Below are positions 37,222 to 46,475 of a DNA stretch of 64,000 nucleotides, piece after piece. A program made the translations under genes and the position numbers. The stretch's first letter is position 1, and each line of letters opens with the position of its first letter. The DNA comes from G963422275 sp963422275 (lineage in GTDB: Bacteria; Pseudomonadota; Alphaproteobacteria; Rhodobacterales; Rhodobacteraceae), in NCBI GenBank assembly GCA_963422275.1, contig OY729418.1, forward strand, positions 2,604,001 through 2,668,000, in the 5' to 3' direction. The notes under the pieces were generated by a model. The model was not told the origin of the DNA. It ran no database searches and saw only the letters and a program-made list of their open reading frames with translations.

Positions 37222-37997
37222 CTAGGTCGTGTACTCATTGATTTTGATCCAGAGGCGGAGGGAGGCAAGGGCGATTGCGGCGAGGAAGTTTCTTGCGAGC
37301 TTGTGATGGCGGGTCGCGATGCCCCGGAAGTGCTTGAGCTTGTTGAAGAAGCGTTCCACGAGGTTGCGTTGCCGGTACAGGTGATCGGGCACCGAGCGCT
37401 GCTCCCGGCGGTCCCGCTGGGTCGGGATGTGGGGGCAAGAGCCATGGTCGGCAATGAGCTTGAGGATGGCGCGGGAGTCGCAGCCGCGGTCGGCGACGGT
37501 GTCCCGGGCCGGCTCAAGGCCGTCAAGGAGGGCCGGCACGGCAGCCTTGTCGGAGGCTTGGCCCGGGGTGATCACGAAGCGGCGCGGCAGGCCGCGACCG
37601 TCGACGACGACGTGGATTTTGGTGCTCAGCCCGCCTCGCGAGCGTCCGATGGCGTGATCCGGACCCCCTTTTTTCCGCCCGCGGCGTGCTGGTGGGCGCG
37701 CACCACCGAGGAGTCGAGGAGATGAAGAGATCCCGGCGGGCGCGCCGCCAGCGCCTGGAACAGGCGTTCCCACACCCCTTGCTTGGCCCAGCGGTTGTAG
37801 CGGTTGCAGACTGTCGTATACGGCCCGTAGCGTTCCGGAAGGTCGCGCCACGGCATGCCAGTGCGCAGGATGTGAAAGATCCCGCTGATCACCCGCCGGT
37901 CGTCCACCCGCGGAACGCCCCGCGGCTTGTCAGGCAACAACGGCGAGATGATCGCCCATTCCACATCCGTCAGATCGTGCCGGCCCTGCATCCTCAA
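37222..37997 (-). CDS. IS5-family transposase with probable programmed frameshift
   Basis: Frame A starts ATG 37997: MRMQGRHDLTDVEWAIISPLLP, then GIFHILRTGMPWRDLPERYG and DSSVVRAHQHAAGGKKG. Frame B takes over at the slippery A6G5 run near 37669-37679, giving GRSRGGLSTKIHVVVDGRG, VADRGCDSRAI and RNLVERFFNKLKHFRGIATRH with the catalytic Glu. Both frames are complete, so the element is probably functional. Confidence 0.83.
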
Positions 37998-38071
37998 TCT
38001 CCCACTTTTTGGAAGATTGAATCACATCAGAGCCGAAAAGAAAATCCCTTTTCCTTTATGAGTACACAACC
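37225..38071 (-). mobile_element. IS5-family (IS427-group) insertion sequence, 847 bp
   Basis: Ends ggtcgtgtactcat / atgagtacacaacc, flanked by TA inside CTAG on both sides. Length equals the 847-bp IS at 22208, although the ends differ. Contains a two-frame transposase. Confidence 0.87.
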
Positions 38072-38279
38072 TAGGGGTTCAAGGCGGAACCGCCTTCCGG
38101 AACCACCCTCTGACGGTCCGTCGGGCGCCAAGCCTCTGCTGCAAATACGTCAGCCGGGCGGCCCACCGGCTCTCTTCCACGGCCGCCCCAAAACCTCAAT
38201 CGGATAGAGCGACTGCACCGCCCTCAGACACTGTGAGCACCGGCACGGCGTTCCGGCAAAGACCGAATAATGTTCCCCT

Positions 38280-39543
38280 CTTCCAGTCTGAAGTGCACCA
38301 CTGAAACTGGCTGAGCATTTGGCGTTCTGAGTTGCCGGTGAGCCAGGCGATGGCGACACTCTGTTTGAGAAGGAGATTCGCCTATGCCTGACGGCTACCC
38401 CCCACCTGACCCGGGACGAACGTTGCCAGATTCATGCGCTGAACAGAAGTGGCTTGTCGGGGCGAGGGATTGCGCAGGAGTTCGGGCGCGATCATTCGAC
38501 GATCTGCCGTGAGTTGCAGCGCAACTGTGGCAGGCGGGGGTGTCGCTTCATGCAGGCGCAGGGCAAGGCAACGCAACGCCGCCGCGAAGCGTCCGCAGTT
38601 CCCTGGAAAATGACACCCGATCTTTGGTGTCAGGTCGGGGAGTGTTTGGCGGAGGGCTGGAGCCCTGAACAGATGGCGGGCCGGGAACGGATCCACCAAT
38701 GCATCGGCGCGGACCGTAAAAATGGCGGGGGCCTTTGCAAGCATCTGCGGCGGCGGGGCAAGAAGCCGAACTGGCGCGGCGGTCGCAACACCGGTCGTGT
38801 CGGCATCAGCGAGCGGCCGGCGATCGTGGATGAGAAGCCACGTATCGGCGATTGGGAGTTGGACACGATCATCGGAACCCGCCACCGCGGAGCTTTGGTG
38901 TCTGCAGTGGACCGCGCCTCGAAGATGACCCGACTGGCGCGGGTTGGCAGGAAGACGGCAGCTGAGGTCGGGGCGGCGCTCAAGCGTCGCCTGATGCCGG
39001 ATCCCGTTCTCACGCTCACTGCGGACAATGGCAGGGAGCTTGCCGGTCATGCCACTCTGTCAGAAGCGCTTGATGCGGCGTTTTGTTTCGCCCGGCCCTG
39101 CCATTCATGGGAGCGTGGTCGGAACGAGCGCAGCAACGGGCTGGTCCGTCAGCGCTTTCCGAAGGCTGCGGATTTCCGTGCTGTGTCCAATGCCGAGGTT
39201 CAGGCGGTCGAAGACCGTCTCAACCGCCGGCCTCGCAAGGTGCTTGGCTGCAAGACGCCTCTGGAAGTGTTCGGCGATGCCCGGGCACCGCCATGACACA
39301 GGCAAACACCGAAGAACTGCAAAGCCCGCACGCCTCACACCGGACAATCTCCGAGAGCTGTTTGAAGAGAGGATTGCGCGTACGCAAATGCAGGGCCAAA
39401 AGCGTTCCGACAGAGATTGCTGTCATCGCAAGCTCGAACCGACGGGTCAGAAAACAGAAATTCTCACTGCCAGGCTCTTTTCTCCATTCGGGCTACGCCC
39501 TCATTCCAAAAAGAGCCTGGCAGTGGTGCACTTCAGACTGGAA
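38280..39543 (+). mobile_element. IS30-family insertion sequence, about 1264 bp
   Basis: Perfect 24-bp inverted ends: positions 38280-38303 (cttccagtctgaagtgcacc...) and 39520-39543. One IS30 transposase inside. No clear target duplication. Confidence 0.85.
38384..39296 (+). pseudogene. IS30-family transposase with one early frameshift
   Basis: ATG 38384 has a good ribosome-binding site (aaggag) and reads MPDGY, but a C6 run at 38398-38403 throws the frame. The rest (HLTRDERCQIHALN, SGRGIAQEFGRDHSTICREL, then IGDWELDTIIG, LTADNGREL and the final Glu region HSWERGRNERSNGLVRQRFPK in parts) is open to 39296. Removing one C restores the gene, so this is either a recent mutation or a base-calling error. 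Confidence 0.82.
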
Positions 39544-39607
39544 GTGGGGGTTGGAAATCCAGGCAGCGACCGCGTGAAACAATCCGGAAAACCCGTCGTC
39601 AAATAAC

Positions 39608-40228
39608 GTGCGAAACAACACGTGCTGGCGCGCCGGCATCGAGGCCGAGGTCGCCAATCCGGTGCTCCGGGACGCGCTGTGGTTCGGCCTCTACACCGGC
39701 ATGCGCCGCGACGAGGTGCTGACCCTGCGCTGGGAGCGGGTGGACATGGCGGCGTTCGCCTTCCGGGTCGAGGAGAACAAGACTGGCGTGCCGCTGGAAC
39801 TTCCCATCACCCGGCAACTGGCGCGCCTCCTCGAACGGCGCCGGGCGGAGAGCAAAGCGTTGCCTGCAGCCCGTCGCGACTGGGTATTACCTTCACCCAC
39901 CAGCGCGTCCGGCCATGTCGAGGACCCGCACCACCTCTATGCCCGGATATCGGAAGCGGGCGGCGCGAAGTTCTGGTACCACGGCCTGCGCAACTGCTTC
40001 ATCACCGTGGCCGAGCGCGACCTGATGCTGCCGTCCACGCTGACCAAGCGGCTGGTCAACCACGCCCGGCCCAACGACGTGACCGAAGGCTACGCTGCCG
40101 ACTGGACCTTGGTCCAGCTCCGCGAACCCGCGCAGCGTATCGCCGACAAGATCGATGCGCTGATGGTCGCCGAGCAAGCTGGAATTGCTCACGCATGCGC
40201 CGAGAAAGTTGACCGAAGCGAGCCGTAG
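39608..40228 (+). pseudogene. Second tyrosine recombinase, catalytic domain only
   Basis: About 206 codons of the C-terminal domain: LWFGLYTGMRRDEVLTLRW (box A Arg), YHGLRNCFITVAE (His-x-x-Arg), and VNHARPNDVTEGY (Tyr nucleophile). The N-terminal arm- and core-binding domains are absent, cut by the IS30 side. Sequence style differs from the integrase at 34.4 kb, so two different integrases have visited this island. It lies immediately downstream of the Druantia-like operon and convergent to it. Confidence 0.78.
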
Positions 40229-40409
40229 GAGCAGTTCTCCGATGACCTTAATACCGGGCCCAGAACCGTGTCATCGCAAGTGTGGCAAACACTGCCGATC
40301 GGGCTGTGCTTCTTGAAGCTCAACCGCCATCTAAACCAAGCCCAGTCGGTGTGGGTAGTAGCACCTCTTACGTCATACGACGGTTTGCGCGTCACAGCCC
40401 ACTTGCAGA

Positions 40410-43400
40410 CTACGCTTCCTCCGTTTCCAGTACGAGAGGTGCTTCGCGCCCTGTTTCCACCGCCACACCGAAGTCTAGAGTTTTGAGAGCACGCGCCTGC
40501 CTGACGGGATCTGCGGCGAAGTCGTGCCTTGGCGTGCCGCGTGCCCGCCACGCCCCGAAACCCTGATCCAAGAGCATTGTGATGCTTCGACCGTCCTCGA
40601 GGCGAAGCTGCAGACTGCGCTCATGAGGAAGCCCGGTCCTGTGTCGAACATCGATCCGGGCGTCTGGGAAAAGCTCCTGCAATATCTTGCTGCGCATCCC
40701 ATCCTTCGAGAATGTGTCGAAGATGGCCCATCGATTGCGTTCGCTACTGGAAACCCGCGCTGTTGAAACCGTCAACCTCAAATCCCTGCTCCCGGGCATT
40801 CTACGGATCACCTCCCACAAGAGTCGCAGAGTAAGCGGCGTCAGGAGATAACGGTCGGTATAGATTGCGTCTCGGACCCCGTGCGTTCGTATCGAAGCAA
40901 CCGTTAGCGGGGATTCGGCCTCCAGCAACTTCCAGAAAGCACGACCGAACTCTTTCGCTCGGCCGTTAAGTTGTGCACCTACTCGGATGATTTTGGCGTT
41001 GCCGCTGGATAGCGTTACGAGTTGTTCGCTCGCAAACGCCTTGGTTTCCGGTAAATTCCTTGCCTGACCGTGAACCAATGGGGCCAGTTCACCCAGCCCC
41101 CAGTTCGGACCTGGTATCGCTTCGTTCGCAACGGGAGCGGCGATGGCATTCGACCCTTCCCGATCTTCGGTGCTGGAAAGCACAGGGGCACCGTTTGCAA
41201 ATGGAAGATCGGACGCAAGCGCCAAGGACGCATTGCTCGATAATCGATGGAGATCCAGTTTTTGGGCGAGGTTCATCCCCTTGTCTGTCAGAGATCGGGC
41301 GTCCAGCACGACATCAACTCTCACTCCAGCATCCTTCAAGCGCCCCAACAATCCGCCGACCGGCCAGTCCACAATTTCCCATTCTTCCGGTGCTCCATGG
41401 AGATAGAGCGTGACGGACACCAGTCCCATCGTCCGACTTCTCCGGTCGAGCCACTCGCCGAGTGTGGTGCCTAACGGCTTGGTTTCGGGGCCGAAAACAC
41501 GCATGGGATCCGGCAATCTAAAGCGCTCGCTGATCGATTTCGCAAGTTTCCGACCTCCCGGCCGGTCCAACCGTTCTTCCCCGAAGTTGAGGTCCGGGCG
41601 CAAAACGCAAGCCGGACAGCCATGCGCGCACTCTTCGGGGCAGGACAGTCGACAGAACGCCCGTGTCACGCAATGGTCGAACCACTCCGCTTCTACAAGC
41701 CGTGAAGAGAGCCCCGCACCGCCGGAAGCCCGATCATAGAGAAACGCTGATATCCTGTTCTCGTCTTGCTGTCCCTTCGAGCGGTTGGCAGAAACCCCGA
41801 TTTCGCGCGCCTCGGCTCCCAATCTTTCCGCCAGTGCTTCGCGCAGACCGGCGGCCAAGGCGAGGCCTCCTGCCCGATCGGCGTCGGAGGGGAGCTGCAA
41901 CTCGAATACGTCCGTCTGGGCCGCATGTACAAAGCGAACATTGCGCTGTACGCGTTCCCTCTTGATATGTCCGCCTGGACAGTACCCCCCTTTCAGCACC
42001 AGCCCCCGCGCTGTAGCCAGCGGAGCGTGCTTCTTGATTGCTTCAGGAAGGGGAGCGCTGCTAGCCGTATCCTCCGTCTCCGCTTCAGTTCGTCCGCAGT
42101 CGAGACACAGCGCATAGCCCATTCCGTGCGGTCCCGAGCCGAGTGTCACGATCTGTCCTTGTGGATCGGTCCGCCACCGTCCGGCCCCCGGATCCGGCAA
42201 TGACCGCCATGTTCCCCCGGACGCCGATAGCCGTGGTATTTCATACGGTGCGTGACCGAGATTTTCGTAGCCCGTGTGCGGGGCACGCCGGCCGAGAAAT
42301 CCTGCAGGCCGCAAGCTTCGCTTCCAGTCGGGGCGCGGCGTTTGGCAAGCAGGACACACCTTCGGCACCGTGCGCGCCAATCCAAAGGACCGGCAGGCTG
42401 TACACTCCCAGTAGAACTGCAGATCCTCGAGTTTCGAGGCATCGGCCATTGCGCCCCATGCTGGCAGAACGCCTTCCGAACGGTGCACAAGGCCGTCAAC
42501 AACGATTTCGGCACCCGGCGCATATTCACGGATCGCTATATCGAGAGTGCGCGAAGCCCCTCCTCGACGTTCCCCAAAAGCGATAGTTTCGGAGACGGCC
42601 TCGCGGTCGCGGCCGGAAAGATGGTCGAAAGTCACGACATCGACTGGGAAGCCATACGAAGGCGTGAAGCCTCGACGGGCAAGCTCAGCCAAGAGAAACT
42701 CTCCGTTCATTCGACGCGCTCTCATCGCAAAAGCCTGCTTCACCTCCTGTTCGGAAGCCGCATCGCGGCGATTGAGGAGTTCGGTGTATTCCTGACGCCA
42801 GCGGCGCGATAACTTCTCGAAGGACTCGGCTGTCATTCCGCCTAGATATGCAGCATCGTTCCCTTCGAGCGCGGTGCCACGCGTTAAATTTTCCAGATCC
42901 GACGCAAGGCGATCAGTTTGACTCCATGGTCCTCGCAGCGCCTCGAGAAAATCGTCGGCAACGGCACTCTCCTCAATCGCCGCATCGGCGTCGTCGGTCA
43001 CGCCAAAGAATGCACCGGTCGATGAACGGAGATTGAAACCTTCGGAGAGTTCCCGCAGGAAAGCACCCAGCATTGCAGCGTGAACATGGCGCCCCACGAG
43101 ACCCGGGCTGTCCAGCCTCACCGCGGGAGCCGTTACGGGCGCCATCAGGAACCTTTCCGGCTTCTCAAAAATGATCTGATCCAGCGGAAGATCTCTGCAG
43201 AATGTCATGCCGAAGGCCCAAGGCTCTCCGCGCCTTCCGGCACGACCCACTCGCTGGCGGTAATTTGAGATGGATGGTGGCGCGTTGGCGTTTGCGATCA
43301 ATTGGACATCGGGGATATCGACGCCCATTTCCATTGTGGTGGAACAGTTGAGCAGGTTTATCCGGCCGTCTTTGAACAGTTGTTCGTAGCCAGCGAGTAT

Positions 43401-46400
43401 CGGGCGTTCAATCTGAGCGGAATGTTCCTGGGCGCGCAGGAACGGTGCGTAAACAGCGGCCCGATCATGGAGGTTGGTCCAAAGCCCCTCGCGACGTAAC
43501 TCCCCGATACGGCTATCGTTCTCGCACCAGCGAGTCATCTCGACGCGGGCGTCGGGGTCCAAACCGCCCGGATTTGCTGTGGGCAGGCGCGGCAGATCGA
43601 TCGCCTTGAGATCGCGATCTGGATCGTAGGGTGACCGCCCGGCCGGGGAATAGCCAAATACCCGTCTGGTAACCGGACAGAGCCAACCCTCGTCGAGCCG
43701 CGTCACAGCAGCGTTCTCGAAATCGAGTTGGTAGGCACCGCCTCCAATGTCCTTGGCGGCAGTTGAAACAATCAATGACCAGAGGTCCGAAATTACTTCG
43801 GCGGCGCGATCCCGATCTGTCCGGTTTTCGTAATCTCCACGGATCAGAGCGTACACAAGGCGATGCAACCGTGACGGTCGTCCAGCTTGAGGTACGGGAC
43901 CGGGCCACGGTCGACTGTTTTCCGGACGGTCCGATAGCTCCAATCCGGGACGACAGACGGAATTGATGCGCCGCCCTGACCGTGGACTGACGAAGCGCAT
44001 CATCCTGTCCGAGGCGAGCCTCGTCGCCAGTCGATCCCGAAATACGAAATCGATCGCCGCCAGTGCCAGCGCCGTCCGCCCTAGCTCGTCCACACCTGCT
44101 TCGGTAAGAACGCGAGGCGCTTCCATCTCTGCTTTTTTTTCCAGTTTGGGAAAGGACAGCCGCATGAGCCCCATTGTCTCGGCATTGTTCTGAACTTTCG
44201 GTCTGCGAAAAAGTTCGCGATATAGGAACATTTCCGCGAGTTTCACCGGATCTTCAGCCATGTCACGACCGCCACCAGCCCGTTCACGCCAGACCTCTGT
44301 AGCGAACTCACGCAGATCGCGCTGTTTCGCAAAACGCTCGACGAGATCGCCCCATAGTACCGGCTTGGCCTCGCCGTGCAGCCTATCTTCGATTGCCTGA
44401 ATGTTTTCGGCGAACTCTGGATCGTTCGCCTTTCGGTAGCTCTCGAGCTTCCTCTCGAGCTTCGCCCGTTCGTCGCCCTTCGGGCCGCTATCCTCCTGCA
44501 CAGAATGATATAGGAACGCCCTGGTCAGGTTGCGTTCCGCGTCCTGTTGAAGTTTCGCCGCCAGTCGCGCAGTGCCTTGGCGGCTATCGGAAAAGGTGAG
44601 ACCGCGACGCCCGCCCAGCGGTCTGCCTGGTGCATCGAAGGGCCTTGCCAGAGCTTCGATCAACGCGGGCATGGCAACACCCATGAAGAACGGCGGGCCG
44701 TAACGCTGCGGCGCGAGCCGTGCAGTCGCAGATCCCGAACAGCATGCACGTTCAGCTTTGTCCTCGTCCAGAACGATCCGAGCCCATTGCGCATCCGAAG
44801 GCGGTTCGTTGTCGAATACCGTTCCGTCGTCGAATTTCAGGAACCGGTCAGACTTACGTCCCCGCCCCGGCGATAGCACCCCAGTACCACGCGCGACCGG
44901 CTCCCGGTCATCGCCGTCTGCATCGGGTTCGGCGTCCACCGCGAAATCGTCGGTTTGAAGCGCACGCAACGGCACCAGCCGAGCCATGGCGCCAAATTCA
45001 ATTCCCGCAACGAGATGCGGAGTACCGCATTCGTTGCAGGCGTACAGTTCGAAGACCGGAGCACCGCAATCGCATCGATCCCGCTGTTTGAGCCAGACCG
45101 CTCCGAACCCCCATCCCGAGTCATCGGTCGAAAGCTCCGGATCTCGCTGTTTGCAAGAGGGGTCGACGCAAACCCAAATCCCTCCTTGCGCACGATGGAA
45201 GGCATGCGCCCGCCAAGGCAGGAGCCGTTCCCCAGTCTCGGGGCACTGTGCCCGGGCCGCCGCATCCAGAACAGCTTGGGCGTCCCTTCTTCGAACATCG
45301 TCCCCGGTACCGTTGGTGGCGCCGAGCAACGTGTTGGCGGCCTTTGAAAGAGTCGCACCCCGCCCCGAAATTCTTCGTTTGAGTTTTTGGATGCGGGGGT
45401 GGGGAGCCAGCCGGCCCCAAAGCATCTCTGGAGGCAGTTCTGCAAGCGTTGCCGTGTCCAAAGGTGTATCCGCTACGGGAGGCGGGAGGTCGGATTCGAC
45501 CATACGCCCCTGGATCACACGCACGCGATCCTCGTCAATGCCGGCGAGATCGGCGGTAAAGCGTTTCAGCTTTTCGTCTGTTCTCTCGCCGTCACCAATC
45601 GTCGCTGAGGTCGCCATCAACCGGACCTGCTCCGGCGCAACGCCGAAGGCTGCGCGTACCCGGCGCAAAAGCAACGCCATTTCGGCGGCCTGAGCGCCGA
45701 TATAGCCGTGCGCCTCGTCCAGGACGATCCAGCGTAAGAGTCCTTGCGAGCGCTCCAGGATCGGACGGTCTTGAGCACGCAAGAGCAAATACTCCAGCAT
45801 GGTGACATTGGTCACCAGGATCGCGGGCGGAGCCTCGCGAATCGCGCGCCTATTGCCGATCTCGGCAGCAGCGAGCCGAGCGCTGTCCTGCTTCCACGGT
45901 GTTTCGGGCGTCAAGCCGTTGTAAAGCGCGAACTTGATCCGGCTCTTCAAGGGCACCGTCCAAGCCGAGAGCCGCTCGCGCTGACTCTCGATCAAGGCGT
46001 TGAGCGGATAGATCACGATCGCACGAACGCCCGAGAGCAGGCCACCCGCTGGATCGCGCAGCAGGTCGTTCAGTACGGGGATCATGAAGCATTCTGTCTT
46101 TCCTGAGCCGGTACCGGAACTCACGAGACAGGACAATCCTTCGCGCGCCGCTTGCCATGCCGCAAGCTGGTGGGACCAAGGATGCAATTCGCGCGGCATC
46201 CGCTCGGCTGCGGCTTCGTCCAGAGCTGCCACAAGGTCGGGATGCAGAAGCTCGCCGGCAAGATCGCCGAGGCTGCAATCGGCCTGCTCCCAAGCTCGGG
46301 CAGCTTCGAACACCGGATCTGCGAGGAGTGCGTCCGTTTCCCCCGGCAAGGCGGAAAGCCTGCGCAGGAGAACTGCATTCAGTGCAGGCGACGCAATCCG

Positions 46401-46475
46401 CCCCCGTGCTACGACGGAGGATGCCGCCCGCGCGGACAGGCGGCGAAGGGTGTCATAGAAGCGCGAGGCACTCAT
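40410..46475 (-). CDS. druE: DruE-like giant DEAD/DEAH helicase with DUF1998 (Druantia type III)
   Basis: 2021 aa. Superfamily-2 helicase: Walker A GTGSGKT (121-127), DEAH (253-256), ATSATIG, and a C-terminal helicase half with NCSTTMEMGVDIPDV and YRQRVGRAGRRGEPW. Zinc-knuckle-like clusters CDCGAPVFELYACNECG and CPACQTPRPD; DUF1998 region LYDRASGGAGLSSRLVE, then CPEECAHGCPACVL. A further C-terminal domain (TLYLHGAPEEWEIVDWPVGG onward) looks PLD-like by position. Size, domain order and the coupled 1082-aa partner fit Druantia type III DruE. Its start overlaps the druH stop (ATGA). The role is phage or plasmid interference from family knowledge. Confidence 0.85.
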   Translation of the reverse strand: MSASRFYDTLRRLSARAASSVVARGRIASPALNAVLLRRLSALPGETDALLADPVFEAARAWEQADCSLGDLAGELLHPDLVAALDEAAAERMPRELHPWSHQLAAWQAAREGLSCLVSSGTGSGKTECFMIPVLNDLLRDPAGGLLSGVRAIVIYPLNALIESQRERLSAWTVPLKSRIKFALYNGLTPETPWKQDSARLAAAEIGNRRAIREAPPAILVTNVTMLEYLLLRAQDRPILERSQGLLRWIVLDEAHGYIGAQAAEMALLLRRVRAAFGVAPEQVRLMATSATIGDGERTDEKLKRFTADLAGIDEDRVRVIQGRMVESDLPPPVADTPLDTATLAELPPEMLWGRLAPHPRIQKLKRRISGRGATLSKAANTLLGATNGTGDDVRRRDAQAVLDAAARAQCPETGERLLPWRAHAFHRAQGGIWVCVDPSCKQRDPELSTDDSGWGFGAVWLKQRDRCDCGAPVFELYACNECGTPHLVAGIEFGAMARLVPLRALQTDDFAVDAEPDADGDDREPVARGTGVLSPGRGRKSDRFLKFDDGTVFDNEPPSDAQWARIVLDEDKAERACCSGSATARLAPQRYGPPFFMGVAMPALIEALARPFDAPGRPLGGRRGLTFSDSRQGTARLAAKLQQDAERNLTRAFLYHSVQEDSGPKGDERAKLERKLESYRKANDPEFAENIQAIEDRLHGEAKPVLWGDLVERFAKQRDLREFATEVWRERAGGGRDMAEDPVKLAEMFLYRELFRRPKVQNNAETMGLMRLSFPKLEKKAEMEAPRVLTEAGVDELGRTALALAAIDFVFRDRLATRLASDRMMRFVSPRSGRRINSVCRPGLELSDRPENSRPWPGPVPQAGRPSRLHRLVYALIRGDYENRTDRDRAAEVISDLWSLIVSTAAKDIGGGAYQLDFENAAVTRLDEGWLCPVTRRVFGYSPAGRSPYDPDRDLKAIDLPRLPTANPGGLDPDARVEMTRWCENDSRIGELRREGLWTNLHDRAAVYAPFLRAQEHSAQIERPILAGYEQLFKDGRINLLNCSTTMEMGVDIPDVQLIANANAPPSISNYRQRVGRAGRRGEPWAFGMTFCRDLPLDQIIFEKPERFLMAPVTAPAVRLDSPGLVGRHVHAAMLGAFLRELSEGFNLRSSTGAFFGVTDDADAAIEESAVADDFLEALRGPWSQTDRLASDLENLTRGTALEGNDAAYLGGMTAESFEKLSRRWRQEYTELLNRRDAASEQEVKQAFAMRARRMNGEFLLAELARRGFTPSYGFPVDVVTFDHLSGRDREAVSETIAFGERRGGASRTLDIAIREYAPGAEIVVDGLVHRSEGVLPAWGAMADASKLEDLQFYWECTACRSFGLARTVPKVCPACQTPRPDWKRSLRPAGFLGRRAPHTGYENLGHAPYEIPRLSASGGTWRSLPDPGAGRWRTDPQGQIVTLGSGPHGMGYALCLDCGRTEAETEDTASSAPLPEAIKKHAPLATARGLVLKGGYCPGGHIKRERVQRNVRFVHAAQTDVFELQLPSDADRAGGLALAAGLREALAERLGAEAREIGVSANRSKGQQDENRISAFLYDRASGGAGLSSRLVEAEWFDHCVTRAFCRLSCPEECAHGCPACVLRPDLNFGEERLDRPGGRKLAKSISERFRLPDPMRVFGPETKPLGTTLGEWLDRRSRTMGLVSVTLYLHGAPEEWEIVDWPVGGLLGRLKDAGVRVDVVLDARSLTDKGMNLAQKLDLHRLSSNASLALASDLPFANGAPVLSSTEDREGSNAIAAPVANEAIPGPNWGLGELAPLVHGQARNLPETKAFASEQLVTLSSGNAKIIRVGAQLNGRAKEFGRAFWKLLEAESPLTVASIRTHGVRDAIYTDRYLLTPLTLRLLWEVIRRMPGSRDLRLTVSTARVSSSERNRWAIFDTFSKDGMRSKILQELFPDARIDVRHRTGLPHERSLQLRLEDGRSITMLLDQGFGAWRARGTPRHDFAADPVRQARALKTLDFGVAVETGREAPLVLETEEA

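Noticed and set aside
40410..46475. DUF1998 helicase as DISARM DrmB/DrmA
   Set aside because: The single 2021-aa chain with both helicase halves and DUF1998, coupled to a 1082-aa STY4851-like gene, fits Druantia DruE better.
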